A stretch of 64,000 bases of DNA, taken from positions 1,240,001 through 1,304,000 of the forward strand of contig CP180023.1 of assembly GCA_047528275.1 (NCBI GenBank). The letters run 5' to 3'. The position numbers were made by a program, and so were the translations under genes. Shown here piece after piece: positions 55,503 to 64,000 of this stretch. The number at the start of each line of letters is the position of its first letter. Positions within the stretch are counted from its first letter, which is position 1. This DNA comes from G039954875 sp047528275 (GTDB lineage: Bacteria > Bacteroidota > Bacteroidia > Flavobacteriales > Blattabacteriaceae). A model generated the notes under the pieces. That model did no database searches, was not told where the DNA came from, and worked only from the letters and a program-made list of their open reading frames with translations.

Positions 55503-56888
55503 ATGGTGAAAGTATTTGATTCATTGAAGATAGAACTGAAAGAAGCCTTAAATCAAGGTCGTTTGGTACAGCTCAGAGAAGATTTAAATAATCAAAACAT
55601 CAGCGATTTAGTCGAACTCATTCAAGCGTATTCCGAGGGCGCTACGGCTATTGTGGGGGTATTAGAGATCCATCGAGCTGCTAGTGTATTCAAAATATTG
55701 GATTTCCCCTTACAGAAAGAGCTTGTAAAAAATCTTCCAGCGGCCAAAGTGGCTGAGCTTTTGAATGAGTTGCCTGTGGATGACCGCGTAGCCTTTTTGG
55801 AAGAATTACCTGAGTATTCGGTCAAGGAGATGGTTAAATATCTTCGGCCTGAAGAGAAGCGTCAGACGTTGGTCTCTATGGGGTATCCTGAGGATAGCGT
55901 TGGACGTTTGATGATCCCTAATTATATTGCTGTGCGCGATACCTGGCGGGTTGAGCATGTGCTGGATTACATCCGTAGAGAGGGCAAGAACAGTGACACG
56001 ATAGAGGTGGTCTATATCGTCAACGAACAAGGGCAATTGGTCGATGATGTCAGAATACGTGAATTCCTCTTGGTAGATCCTTCTACTGAGATGACTGAGT
56101 TGATGGATTGGCGTTATATCAGCTTGAGCGTCACTGATAGTGAGGAGGAGGCTACTAAAATATTTAACATGAATAATAGGGTGACTCTTCCAGTGGTCGA
56201 TGACCAGAATATCTTACTTGGGGTTGTCACTATAGATGATATACTTTGGGTGGCTAATGAAAACTATAGTGAAGATATTCAAAAAATCGGTGGAATGGAG
56301 GCGCTCGATCAGGCCTACCTTGATGTACCTCTGCCCAGCCTAATCAAAAAACGAGCTGGGTGGTTGATTGTACTTTTTCTAGGTGAGATGTTTACTACTA
56401 CAGCTATGCAACATTTCTCGAATTCGATTGAGAAGGCTGTGGTACTTTCTTTGTTTATCCCTCTGGTGGTATCTAGTGGAGGTAATAGCGGTTCTCAAGC
56501 GGCTAGTTTGATCATCCAAGCGATGGCTTTAGGTGATGTACGTCTGAAAGATTGGTGGCGTGTGATGCGCCGAGAAATTATTTGTGGTCTGTCATTGGGT
56601 GGTATCTTAGGTTTTATCGGTTTTATCCGCATTACTACCTGGCAAAGCATTCAGCTTTATGATTACGGTTCGCATTGGGTTTTAGTGGCTTTGTCTGTGT
56701 CCTTTTCTTTGGTTGGTATTGTCCTCTGGGGTACTTTAAGCGGCTCAATGTTGCCGATTTTAATCAAGAGGCTTGGTGGAGATCCAGCGAGTTCTTCTGC
56801 TCCTTTTGTCGCCACCTTGGTAGATGTGACCGGTATTGTTATCTATTTCTCTATTGCTTATTTGTTTCTCAATGGAATCTTATTGTGA
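55503..56888 (+). CDS. mgtE: Magnesium transporter MgtE
   Basis: Mg2+ channel, homodimeric. About 461 residues from the ATG at 55503. The frame is open from 55455, but that extension (MRSFLYGSCLTCKKFV) does not match the family. The N-terminal superhelical domain contains LLNELPVDDRVAFLEELP. A CBS pair follows with EDSVGRLM and NRVTLPVVDDQNILLGVVTIDDIL. The membrane part (from about residue 295) has the pore block SSGGNSGSQAASLIIQAMALG and ends in a hydrophobic helix. Complete. Confidence 0.95.
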   Translation: MVKVFDSLKIELKEALNQGRLVQLREDLNNQNISDLVELIQAYSEGATAIVGVLEIHRAASVFKILDFPLQKELVKNLPAAKVAELLNELPVDDRVAFLEELPEYSVKEMVKYLRPEEKRQTLVSMGYPEDSVGRLMIPNYIAVRDTWRVEHVLDYIRREGKNSDTIEVVYIVNEQGQLVDDVRIREFLLVDPSTEMTELMDWRYISLSVTDSEEEATKIFNMNNRVTLPVVDDQNILLGVVTIDDILWVANENYSEDIQKIGGMEALDQAYLDVPLPSLIKKRAGWLIVLFLGEMFTTTAMQHFSNSIEKAVVLSLFIPLVVSSGGNSGSQAASLIIQAMALGDVRLKDWWRVMRREIICGLSLGGILGFIGFIRITTWQSIQLYDYGSHWVLVALSVSFSLVGIVLWGTLSGSMLPILIKRLGGDPASSSAPFVATLVDVTGIVIYFSIAYLFLNGILL

Positions 56889-58067
56889 ATTGAATGTTTG
56901 ATGAGTATGTTCTGGAAGGAGAAGAATTCGAAGACTTTTCTTTATTAAAAATTAACTTGAAAATTTGATAATTTCCGTAGTCTTCCATTACGATGAGATC
57001 CAGGGTCGATCCATTTATATCCCAATTTTTCTTATATCCTGATCGCCTTTTCGAGTAGTACGATTGGATGGAACGCCTTTTGGTCCAGTACCGTAAGATA
57101 TTTAATAGTGACAAGAAGTACCGGAAGTGTTTATCATAGTCTTGTTGCTTATTGTACGAAGGTGTGGAAATAGGACCATCTCGTCGATCTATATATTTAG
57201 GTTGTATGAATTTTTTTCGTAGCCAAAGCTTCCAGCCATAACGCGGCAACCGCTGGGGTGATTTCTTTCTGGAAGTGATTGTGCATATGAGTGACTTTTT
57301 TCGTTTCGAGAAAAATTTTCTTCAGAAATAGGTGGGTGCCCAGTATCAATTTTATTATTCCTCCGATATCGGTGAATGGATCAGAAGATTGACCAGTATA
57401 GGTATTTTCATCGCTGAAGAGCATTGGATCGAAAGATCTTTCTGAAAGCTTTAGTTCGCTAGGGCAACCCTCTTTTTGGTAATACTAATTCAGAAATTCT
57501 ATCTTGAGCAGAGCGATATCTACATTGTAGGGCCGTTCTTTGGAATAGGCCTTTCAAGGAGTACACAGGTCTAATACGGTTGTATAATGACTTCTTTCAT
57601 TGCATTGGCTCTTGAGTTGATAGAGAGGTCTTCCCCTTTCACCGACTTAGTAGGTTGGAGACACATCATACCCCCATAGTCTTGCTCTTGTGCAACATCC
57701 CGTCAAAGGAGTAACGTAAGAGCTCTTTCTTTTTAAAGTCTCTGTAAAGTCCTGAAAGGACCTCAACGATCATGATCGATACAATTCAATCCAAAAGCTC
57801 CTCAATCTGAGAAAAATACTTTTCTATATTATTAATAATTTGAATATGTGTTAATTGATTTCTTAATATTTACTTTGATTATTTTAGCATATTGATTGAG
57901 GCCTAAGAGGAATTTGACTTAATTTTTCTCAGCCAGTCCAAGACTTAATGAGCTCAAAAGAGAAAATAACACTGCCATAGGGTACATTAAAAAATACATA
58001 AAAATTTTAATCTTGTTGTGGGAGGCTTTTAATTTCTTCATCGGTCAATATTTTTTTGCTAGGGTTT
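56889..58067 (-). pseudogene. Degenerate minus-strand coding remnant(s), unidentified
   Basis: No intact ORF with family identity. Minus-strand pieces include GYKKNWDINGSTLDLIVMED and GNYQIFKLIF (57040-56940), DKHFRYFLSLLNILRYW (about 57120), VTHMHNHFQKEITPAVAALW and LEALATKKIHTT (57300-57190), QSSDPFTDIGGIIKLILGTH (57400), and RPYNVDIALLKIEFLN with ARLWGYDVSPTY further up. They look like one or two dead genes. Identity unknown. Confidence 0.35.
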
Positions 58068-60400
58068 CTACCAGGCTGTCTCAGGCTTGTCCCAGTCTGC
58101 CGCCATTTTGGTTATTACAGAAATAGAGCCCAGAGAATCCACCGGTCTATTTAATAGGCTCCTACCCGATCGTAAATCTGGATTGGATTCGGCCGTGATT
58201 ACTGAAGTATATTCGTTGCAGTGACCCCACCACAACACCCGAGATAGTTTTAATTTAAAGCTTAATGCTGAGGTGTAATCTTTGTGGTGATCATTACCCC
58301 AGCGCATGTCCCTTGATAAAACGTTGAATTTACTCCACTGCACCTTGTCTTTGATAGCATCAAGTTTTTGGTATTTTTTAAGAATGCGATTTATTTTTGG
58401 TTGGTTCTACCGCTTGATTAGCCTTTTTTCTAATTCATTGTTTTCTTGTACTCTGAGTATTTTTCTCCCACTTAACGATAGTTCTTCCCGGTAGGATAAA
58501 CCTTTATCTAAATAATCTATTTTGTATTGATTATTATTTAGTAATTTTTTAATAAAAACATCAAATTATTTATAAATCTTTAATAATTCTGATTATGAAT
58601 CAAGACTTCTTCTTATAGGTTCTTGCAATCGAGTATATCGCTCTTCTAAAGGATCGATCCTTTTTTTTACAATTCATCTATTTTGCTCTTAAGTGATACG
58701 CTCTCTTTCTCTTGTTCATTCAACAGTCTATACTTCTGATTTCTCTCACGGTTAAGTGTTTGTAAATATTCTTGCTCTCCTTCAGCAGAATGGATATAGT
58801 TGATATTATCTCTTTTATCATATTCCACATTGGTATGTGGTGGCCTTTTTTCTATGTATCTGAGGGCCTTTTTCGTTTCATCAGGCGATGATGTAATGCA
58901 TCTAAACTGGATAATCTCTCCAAATACTTTTTTGAGGTATCACTCAAAGTGAGGATATTGGATAATATTTGCTCATATTTTCAGAGTTTTAATCCTTTCT
59001 TATATGTTTCTGCATCTTTTATATTGATGGATATTATTTTTTTTAATTTATATTTAAATTAAAATATATTTTAATAAAAAATAAACAAAATTTATTCATT
59101 TCCATGATTATATTAATTTTTTTTAAAAAACATTACGCTTTATTATATTGAAATTAATAATGGAGTTTATATAATAATTTAATTATAATATTAATTATGG
59201 ATTAATTTCATCTGATTTAGATACTATATTATGAATATTTAAAATTGATGAGATTTTATCAGTTTTATGGGATAGATGGGAATTGATTTTTGTGATAATA
59301 GGCTTTTTCGATGAAAACAAACATTCGATAGATGATGTTTTGTGGTCCGTTTTAAAAAATTCATGGTTTTTTTTAAAAAAAATATTTTTAATTAATAATC
59401 AACTTCTAATTTTGAAAGTAAGAGAATCTCCCATATATTTTTTGAGTATATTTTTTTTTAATTATCTCTCTTATTTATAAATAAAATCATTTCAATATGA
59501 TGTGATATTCGATATAAAATTATTTTTCAGATATTCCTTTAAAATATTGATATTTTTTATTCCTCTCAGTATTAAATGATTTTATCGAGATAATGTTTTT
59601 TTCTGCAGATGAGATATAGCTGATGTGATCGTTATCACACCTCATATTAGTTTTATTTTTTTATATAAATTAGAATTTATCAGTTTTATATGTAAATAAT
59701 TAATATAAATTTATGATATTTTAATATAATTATAATAATATACTTAATCTTAAAGAAATCTCAATTCCGTTTTGTACTCTTCTTTATCTTCCTTACTTAA
59801 CATCAAAGGATTTATGTCTTATAAAACATCAAGCGTTTATTTGATAAAAGATTTTATTGGTTCTAATGCATTCAGATTTTGGACTTTCGATCTTCCCAAG
59901 GTATCTAGGGATTCCCTAATTTTATCTTTTACTAGTCTAAAAATCACTTCTTCAAAATTCTCCTTTAAATGATTATATGTTTTTTATGTAAATATTATAT
60001 TTTTACAGCGGGGATATTAATCTAAGCTCTAAGTTTTTCCAAGATATGGAAACTGCTCCAAGTATCAGATTTTATCTTGCTAAGTGTTTTTCTATTCGCA
60101 GACTGTATTTTTCTAGTTTCTATTTTCTCTTTTTTACTCAAGAATTTTTCTTATTCAAAAATATTTGTCTAGCAGATACAATCTGACCCAATTTTTCAAG
60201 CATCATCCTTGTTATAAGTCTCTCGATGGTTTAATAAAAAATATTTGATTAATCCTTTATCTGCTTCAGGTGAGAAACTCCAAAATATATTAACTTAATG
60301 GGAATCCTTAGTTTTTTATAAATAATTCAGTTACTATTCTATTTACTTTTACAATATCCTGATCCAATTTTTTATCATTCCTCATTAAAGTTAAGAGATG
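58068..60400 (-). pseudogene. Large dead gene for a coiled-coil-rich protein
   Basis: Reading the minus strand from 60400 down: NDKKLDQDIVKVNRIVTELF, SPEADKGLIKYFLLNHRET, ETRKIQSANRKTLSKIKSD, NFEEVIFRLVKDKIRESLDT with SKEDKEEYKTELRFL (59970-59760), NILTLSDTSKKYLERLSSLD, QEYLQTLNRERNQKYRLLNE with KESVSLKSKIDEL (58830-58660), YREELSLSGRKILRVQENNE, and the final 91 codons (58343-58068), which have an unusual W-rich composition (RVLWWGHCNEYTSV). Most are charged heptad-like helices. More than ten stops or shifts. One gene of over 700 codons or several neighbours are both possible. The stretch 59000-59760 is mostly A/T without readable protein. Confidence 0.4.
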
Positions 60401-60432
60401 AATATTATTATTAATAATATATTTTTTTTTCT

Positions 60433-61584
60433 TTGGATATTAAAGAAAAAATTACAGGTAATGAGATTTTATTTAACTTGCATCATGACAACTATTTATC
60501 TACAGGGATTTTGAAAGAGTATAGTTTTAAAGCCGGAGAGTCGACCTACCCCCGTACGAGAAAAGGAAAAGTCACCGCAAAAAGTCCCTCAAACATTGCG
60601 CTAATCAAGTATTGGGGTAAATACCCTAAGCAGATCCCAGCTAACCCTTCCATTAGTTATACCTTGAGACAGTGCCATTCGGAAACCCAATTGTACTATC
60701 AGTTCCAGAAAAATCGAAGAGAAAAATTTTCTGTACAACTTCTCTTTGCTGGGGAAATTCAACCGAAGTTCTTGCCGAAAATCTTAGATTTCTTCGAAAA
60801 GATTTTACCCTACTGTCCTTACTTGTATGACTTTGATTTTATCATTAAGACAAATAATACTTTCCCCCACAGCAGCGGTATCGCCTCTTCAGCCTCTGCT
60901 ATGAGTGCTTTAGCCTTATGTTTGCTCCAACTTGAGCAGAAACTGGGACATGTTTTGAGCACAGAGGATTGCTTACAAAAAGCTTCGTTTTTATCCATGC
61001 TAGGCTCCGGAAGTGCGTGCCGATCAATATATCCTGGACTAGTGATCTGGGGAGCTCACAAGGCTATCAAAGGCAGTGATGATTATTATGCAATCCCTTA
61101 TCCATATGAGATACACGAAGCATTCAGTAGCTTTCAGGACACTATCTTATTGATAGATGAAGGAGTAAAAAAAGTATCCAGTTCACAGGGGCATGAACTA
61201 ATGCAGCAACATCCTTATGCACAAAAACGTTTTGAATCGGCTTACGAAAATCTTGAACGACTCATCCCTATTTTAAAGACGGGGGATCTTGAGTCGTTTG
61301 GCGAATTAGTTGAGCATGAAGCATTGAGCTTACATGCAATGATGATGTGTTCCCGACCCTATTTTATCCTGATGAAACCCGATACACTCCAGGTTATCGA
61401 AAAAGTTTGGGATTTTAGGATACGGACTGGCAAACCGCTTTATTTCACACTCGATGCTGGAGCCAATGTGCATCTCTTGTATCCGACTAAGGAGAAAGAG
61501 ATGATCCATCCTTTCATCCATGAGGAATTGTTGCTTCATTGTCAACGAGGACATTACATCGAGGATTCTTGTGGCTATTCCTAA
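60433..61584 (+). CDS. mvaD: Diphosphomevalonate decarboxylase
   Basis: Makes isopentenyl diphosphate from mevalonate 5-diphosphate, the end of the mevalonate route. 383 residues. AKSPSNIALIKYWGKYPKQI (substrate and ATP site), PHSSGIASSASAMSALALCL (GHMP loop) and GSGSACRSIYPGLVIWG are diagnostic. The start is uncertain. There is no ATG in frame before the conserved region, only a TTG at 60433. An ATG at 60398 reads into a T10 run in another frame, so a start upstream of that run with a slipped frame is possible. Pairs functionally with the GHMP kinase at 42.1 kb. Confidence 0.93.
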   Translation: MDIKEKITGNEILFNLHHDNYLSTGILKEYSFKAGESTYPRTRKGKVTAKSPSNIALIKYWGKYPKQIPANPSISYTLRQCHSETQLYYQFQKNRREKFSVQLLFAGEIQPKFLPKILDFFEKILPYCPYLYDFDFIIKTNNTFPHSSGIASSASAMSALALCLLQLEQKLGHVLSTEDCLQKASFLSMLGSGSACRSIYPGLVIWGAHKAIKGSDDYYAIPYPYEIHEAFSSFQDTILLIDEGVKKVSSSQGHELMQQHPYAQKRFESAYENLERLIPILKTGDLESFGELVEHEALSLHAMMMCSRPYFILMKPDTLQVIEKVWDFRIRTGKPLYFTLDAGANVHLLYPTKEKEMIHPFIHEELLLHCQRGHYIEDSCGYS

Positions 61585-61644
61585 GAAAGTAACATCAAGA
61601 ATCAATAAAAGCGCAAAAGACTACGAAAATTCTCTGGAGCTTTT

Positions 61645-61652
61645 TATATTTG
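61645..61652 (+). promoter_or_regulatory. -7 box (TATATTTG) of tRNA-His
   Basis: Exact TAnnTTTG, 13 bases before the tRNA 5' end. No TTG at 19 bases. Confidence 0.55.
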
Positions 61653-61665
61653 CACACATGATCAC

Positions 61666-61740
61666 GGTGGGCGTAGCTCAGTTGGTTAGAGCATCAGATT
61701 GTGGTTCTGAGGGTCGCCGGTTCGAAACCGGTCGTCCACC
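61666..61740 (+). tRNA. tRNA-His (anticodon GTG)
   Basis: 75 bases including the extra 5' G(-1) facing C73, the mark of tRNA-His. Acceptor GTGGGCG pairs with CGTCCAC. Anticodon stem TCAGA/TCTGA with loop TTGTGGT. T-arm GCCGG-TTCGAAA-CCGGT. CCA is not encoded. Confidence 0.96.
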
Positions 61741-61857
61741 CCATCTCAAAAGATTTTTCATAGATTCTCTAGTATTTAAAGGAATTCTAAAAACCCACTT
61801 AAATACTTAAAAGGCCTTCGAGAAGACCCATTCCTTTTAAAATCTAGTTTTTACCTC

Positions 61858-63042
61858 TCACCTTAAAACTTCGCGAATTCGTTGAAAAGCCTCCCTCAAC
61901 TTCTCCTCCGAAACAGCGTAAGAAATCCTCAAGCCCTGGTCATCGCCAAAAGCTGCTCCGCTCACTGTAGCTACATGGGCCTTTTCGAGGAGAAACATCG
62001 TCAAATCATTGGCATTTCGAATGAGGCTACCAGAAAAACTTTTTCCAAAAAGATCCGACACATTCGGGAAGACATAAAAAGCCCCTTGAGGTACATTGGA
62101 CAGAAATCCAGGGAGGTCATTAAGCAACGCTAGGACCAAATCTCGACGCTTTTTGAAGGCTTCGATCATGTATCCGATGCGTTCTGGAGAAGCCTCTAAG
62201 GCAATAATGGCTGCACGTTGAGCAATAGCATTAGCCCCTGAAGTGATTTGACCCTGAACTTTATCACAGGCTTTGGCTAGCCACTCGGGCGCACCAATAT
62301 AACCAATACGCCAACCCGTCATCGCAAAAGCTTTCGAAAGACCATTGAGGGTAACGGTCTGCTCATAGACCTCCGGAAATACTGCCATACTCGTATGCAA
62401 TCCGGTATAATGGATGTGCTCATAGATCTCATCAGAAATGATAATCACCTCAGGATACTTCTGAAAGATCTCTGCCAAGGCTTTCAATTCGTCTCGTGAA
62501 TAAACACTGCCCGACGGGTTACAAGGCGAACTGAAGAGAAATCCCCGTGTCTTGGGGGTGATCACCTTTTCCAATTGCTCGGTTGTGATTTTAAAATTTG
62601 TCTTAATCCCGGGTGAAATTACTACAGGGGTAGCCTCACAAAGTTTGACCATTTCATAATAACTTACCCAATAAGGTGCTGGAATGATCAACTCATCACC
62701 TGGATCAAGTAGCGCGAGGAGTACGTTGATAATCGATTGCTTCCCACCGGTGGATACGACGATCTGAGAAGGCTTATAGTGTAGGCCATTATCACGCTGA
62801 AATTTTTTACAAACTGCCTCACGCAATTCAAGATAGCCCGACACAGGCGTATAATAGTGATATCCTTCATCTATGGCTTTTTTTGCTGCATCGAGGATAA
62901 ATCCAGGCGGCACAAAATCGGGTTCGCCAACACTCAAGCTGATCACATCATAACCTTGAGCCCGTAATTCTCGGGCTTTGGCCGTCATAGCCAGGGTTTG
63001 AGAATAACTCATGTTTTGCAAGCGGTTGGAGAGTCTTGGCAT
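61858..63042 (-). CDS. aspC: Class I aminotransferase, aspartate aminotransferase type
   Basis: PLP enzyme of fold type I, group I-beta type AAT. About 394 residues from the ATG at 63042 (MPRLSNRLQNMSYSQT). The frame is open to 63069, but a -7 box (TAGATTTG at 63074-63067) would place the transcript start after that codon. ISLSVGEPDF, the cofactor site FSSPCNPSG and ISDEIYEHI, and the Schiff-base Lys in GLSKAFAMTGWRIGYIG are intact. Substrate range could include prephenate or aromatic amino acids. It supplies aspartate and glutamate interconversion. Confidence 0.92.
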   Translation of the reverse strand: MPRLSNRLQNMSYSQTLAMTAKARELRAQGYDVISLSVGEPDFVPPGFILDAAKKAIDEGYHYYTPVSGYLELREAVCKKFQRDNGLHYKPSQIVVSTGGKQSIINVLLALLDPGDELIIPAPYWVSYYEMVKLCEATPVVISPGIKTNFKITTEQLEKVITPKTRGFLFSSPCNPSGSVYSRDELKALAEIFQKYPEVIIISDEIYEHIHYTGLHTSMAVFPEVYEQTVTLNGLSKAFAMTGWRIGYIGAPEWLAKACDKVQGQITSGANAIAQRAAIIALEASPERIGYMIEAFKKRRDLVLALLNDLPGFLSNVPQGAFYVFPNVSDLFGKSFSGSLIRNANDLTMFLLEKAHVATVSGAAFGDDQGLRISYAVSEEKLREAFQRIREVLR

Positions 63043-63066
63043 AGTCTTTTTGGTTTGACATGAGGA

Positions 63067-63074
63067 CAAATCTA
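63067..63074 (-). promoter_or_regulatory. -7 box (TAGATTTG) of aspC
   Basis: Exact TAnnTTTG, 24 bases before the preferred aspC start. It overlaps the alternative upstream start codon and so argues against it. Confidence 0.5.
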
Positions 63075-63120
63075 ATAAATTCGGCCGTATGAATCCACAA
63101 ACCTCTCAAGAAACCTCATC

Positions 63121-63765
63121 ATGCAATTGATTCAAGAATACTTCCCAAACCTCAACCTTCGACAAACCGAGTGTCTCATGGAGATGAGAGCACTCTACAC
63201 GTATTGGAATGTACGCATCAATCTGATCTCGCGAAAGACAGCCGAGGATTTTTACAAACAACATGTATTACATGCTTTGGGTATCGCCAAGGTGATCAAT
63301 TTTTTACCCCGGGCACGTATCATGGACGTGGGAACAGGAGGCGGATTCCCTGGAATCCCTCTAGCGATCCTATTCCCTGAAAGCCAATTCCTGCTCATCG
63401 ACTCCATCATTAAAAAAATTAAGGCTGTGCAAGCCATCACGCAAGAATTAGATCTAAACAATGTTCAAATCCACTGTATACGCGCAGAGGTCGTAGAAAA
63501 AAAATTTGACTTCATCCTGAGCCGTTCTGTGACACAGATGCCCCAATTCTACTACTGGATTAAGAATAAGTTTCGGACTAAATCACAGCATGCACTACCC
63601 AACGGTATTTTATCCCTGAAAGGGGGTGATCTTTCTGAAGAATTAAAAGACTTTCCTCAAGCAGTTGAATTCCCTTTGATCAATCATTTTAAAATGGCCT
63701 TTTTTGAAGATAAAAAAGTAGTCTATATCCCTGCAAATCATAGTATGTACAACAAGCGGATTTGA
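63121..63765 (+). CDS. rsmG: 16S rRNA (guanine527-N7)-methyltransferase
   Basis: SAM-dependent methyltransferase (GidB) that modifies G527 of 16S rRNA. 214 residues. IMDVGTGGGFPGIPLAILFP is the SAM motif I, with NLISRKTAEDFYKQHVLHAL before it and FILSRSVTQM after it. ILSLKGGDL follows. Complete. Transcribed divergently from aspC. Confidence 0.95.
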   Translation: MQLIQEYFPNLNLRQTECLMEMRALYTYWNVRINLISRKTAEDFYKQHVLHALGIAKVINFLPRARIMDVGTGGGFPGIPLAILFPESQFLLIDSIIKKIKAVQAITQELDLNNVQIHCIRAEVVEKKFDFILSRSVTQMPQFYYWIKNKFRTKSQHALPNGILSLKGGDLSEELKDFPQAVEFPLINHFKMAFFEDKKVVYIPANHSMYNKRI

Positions 63766-64000
63766 TCCAAAGTACCTTCCACTTCCCAAGCTGGGAAGCC
63801 TATCAGAGCAGTAAGTTCAACTCCACAAGGAGTGTCAACACAGCCCATGCCATTAACAAGAAAATGGCCAAAGAAATCTACTCCTTTAGTAACCAATATT
63901 GATTAAAAAAAAACAATATACTATTTGTAATTGGTTGATAATTAACGATCATAGAACTAACATTACAAATGTCATCAAATCCAAGAGGATCGAAATAAAA
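63766..64000 (+). other. Region after rsmG with a short open remnant
   Basis: A 7-bp perfect hairpin (CTTCCCA/TGGGAAG, 63782-63798) lies just after rsmG, without a T tail. From about 63762 to 63902 one frame is open (QSTFHFPSWEAYQSSKFNS, then NTAHAINKKMAKEIYSFSNQY) and ends in TGA. This looks like the C-terminal end of a lost gene. It has no start of its own and the family is unknown. Confidence 0.3.

Noticed and set aside
56869..57249. 126-codon minus ORF overlapping the mgtE end as an intact gene
   Set aside because: It overlaps the conserved mgtE end by about 20 bases, and the protein pieces around it are in other frames, so it is part of a decayed region.
59000..59760. A/T-rich repeats considered as a CRISPR or satellite array
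   Set aside because: No regularly spaced identical repeat was found, only A/T homopolymers.
61520..61810. 96-codon ORF spanning tRNA-His
   Set aside because: It runs through the tRNA and the end of mvaD in another frame.
1..64000. Alternative genetic code (TGA as tryptophan)
   Set aside because: hpt, trpG, rsmG and other intact genes end in TGA at conserved ends, and tryptophan positions use TGG.
1..64000. Frameshifts as general sequencing error
   Set aside because: About thirty-five housekeeping genes are free of shifts, while the broken ones carry many shifts and stops each. Random error would hit both. A single shift such as the ankyrin A5 run remains uncertain.

Overview
The window is an AT-rich Bacteroidota chromosome segment. 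The evidence is the promoter type (TTG or TTTG about 19 nt before TAnnTTTG), the serC-serA-DUF1015 cluster, a GYDIA-type GHMP kinase plus diphosphomevalonate decarboxylase (mevalonate pathway), short Adk and Obg forms, and an OmpA/lipocalin lipoprotein pair. Housekeeping genes are intact and tightly packed. The spaces between them hold many broken genes, as expected in a lineage that recently became host-restricted and is losing genes. A broken ankyrin-repeat gene fits a host-associated history. I cannot name the genus. TGA is used as a normal stop.

Layout. 0-5.5 kb (+): lpdA end, kdsA, hemN, hpt, adk, obgE, dead murQ. 5.5-7.4 kb (-): glycosyltransferase and lipid A-type acyltransferase. 7.4-12.2 kb: OmpA lipoprotein surrounded by remnants (lipocalin lipoprotein, a hypothetical gene, a deacetylase-like ORF, a HAD-like gene, a CCG-domain Fe-S oxidoreductase). 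12.2-17.3 kb: fumC, a small membrane protein, an ankyrin pseudogene, tRNA-Lys, aroK, tilS. 17.3-19.3 kb: dead dsbD. 19.4-23.4 kb (+): serC, serA, DUF1015, yggS. 23.4-25 kb: dead patatin-like phospholipase. 25.1-32.1 kb (-): a complete trp operon E-G-D-C-[META lipoprotein]-F-B-A, with a strong promoter and an attenuator-like leader.

32.1-35.1 kb: dead M16 protease and dead YejM-like sulfatase. 35.1-37.4 kb: serS, metF. 37.4-38.3 kb: dead M48 protease. 38.3-43.9 kb: waaA, galE, a Crp/Fnr regulator, GHMP kinase, fabD. 44-49.3 kb (+): tatD, pyrH, frr, asnS, rpoN, tRNA-Ser. 50.1-55.3 kb (-): glutamate dehydrogenase, a hypothetical remnant, leuS. 55.5-56.9 kb: mgtE. 56.9-60.4 kb: a long degenerate minus-strand region with coiled-coil remnants. 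60.4-64 kb: mvaD, tRNA-His, aspC, rsmG.

Functionally the cell keeps tryptophan and serine synthesis, the shikimate kinase step, Kdo synthesis and transfer (kdsA, waaA), lipid A-type acylation, isoprenoid synthesis, translation and folate C1 metabolism. It has lost mainly envelope, periplasmic and recycling functions (MurQ, DsbD, M16, M48, YejM-like, patatin, lipocalin). I found no CRISPR array, insertion sequence, rRNA or recognisable new multi-gene system. The most unusual signals are a 30-bp perfect GC palindrome inside obgE, the lipoprotein gene coupled into the trp operon, the trp leader hairpins, and the coiled-coil relic at 58-60 kb.
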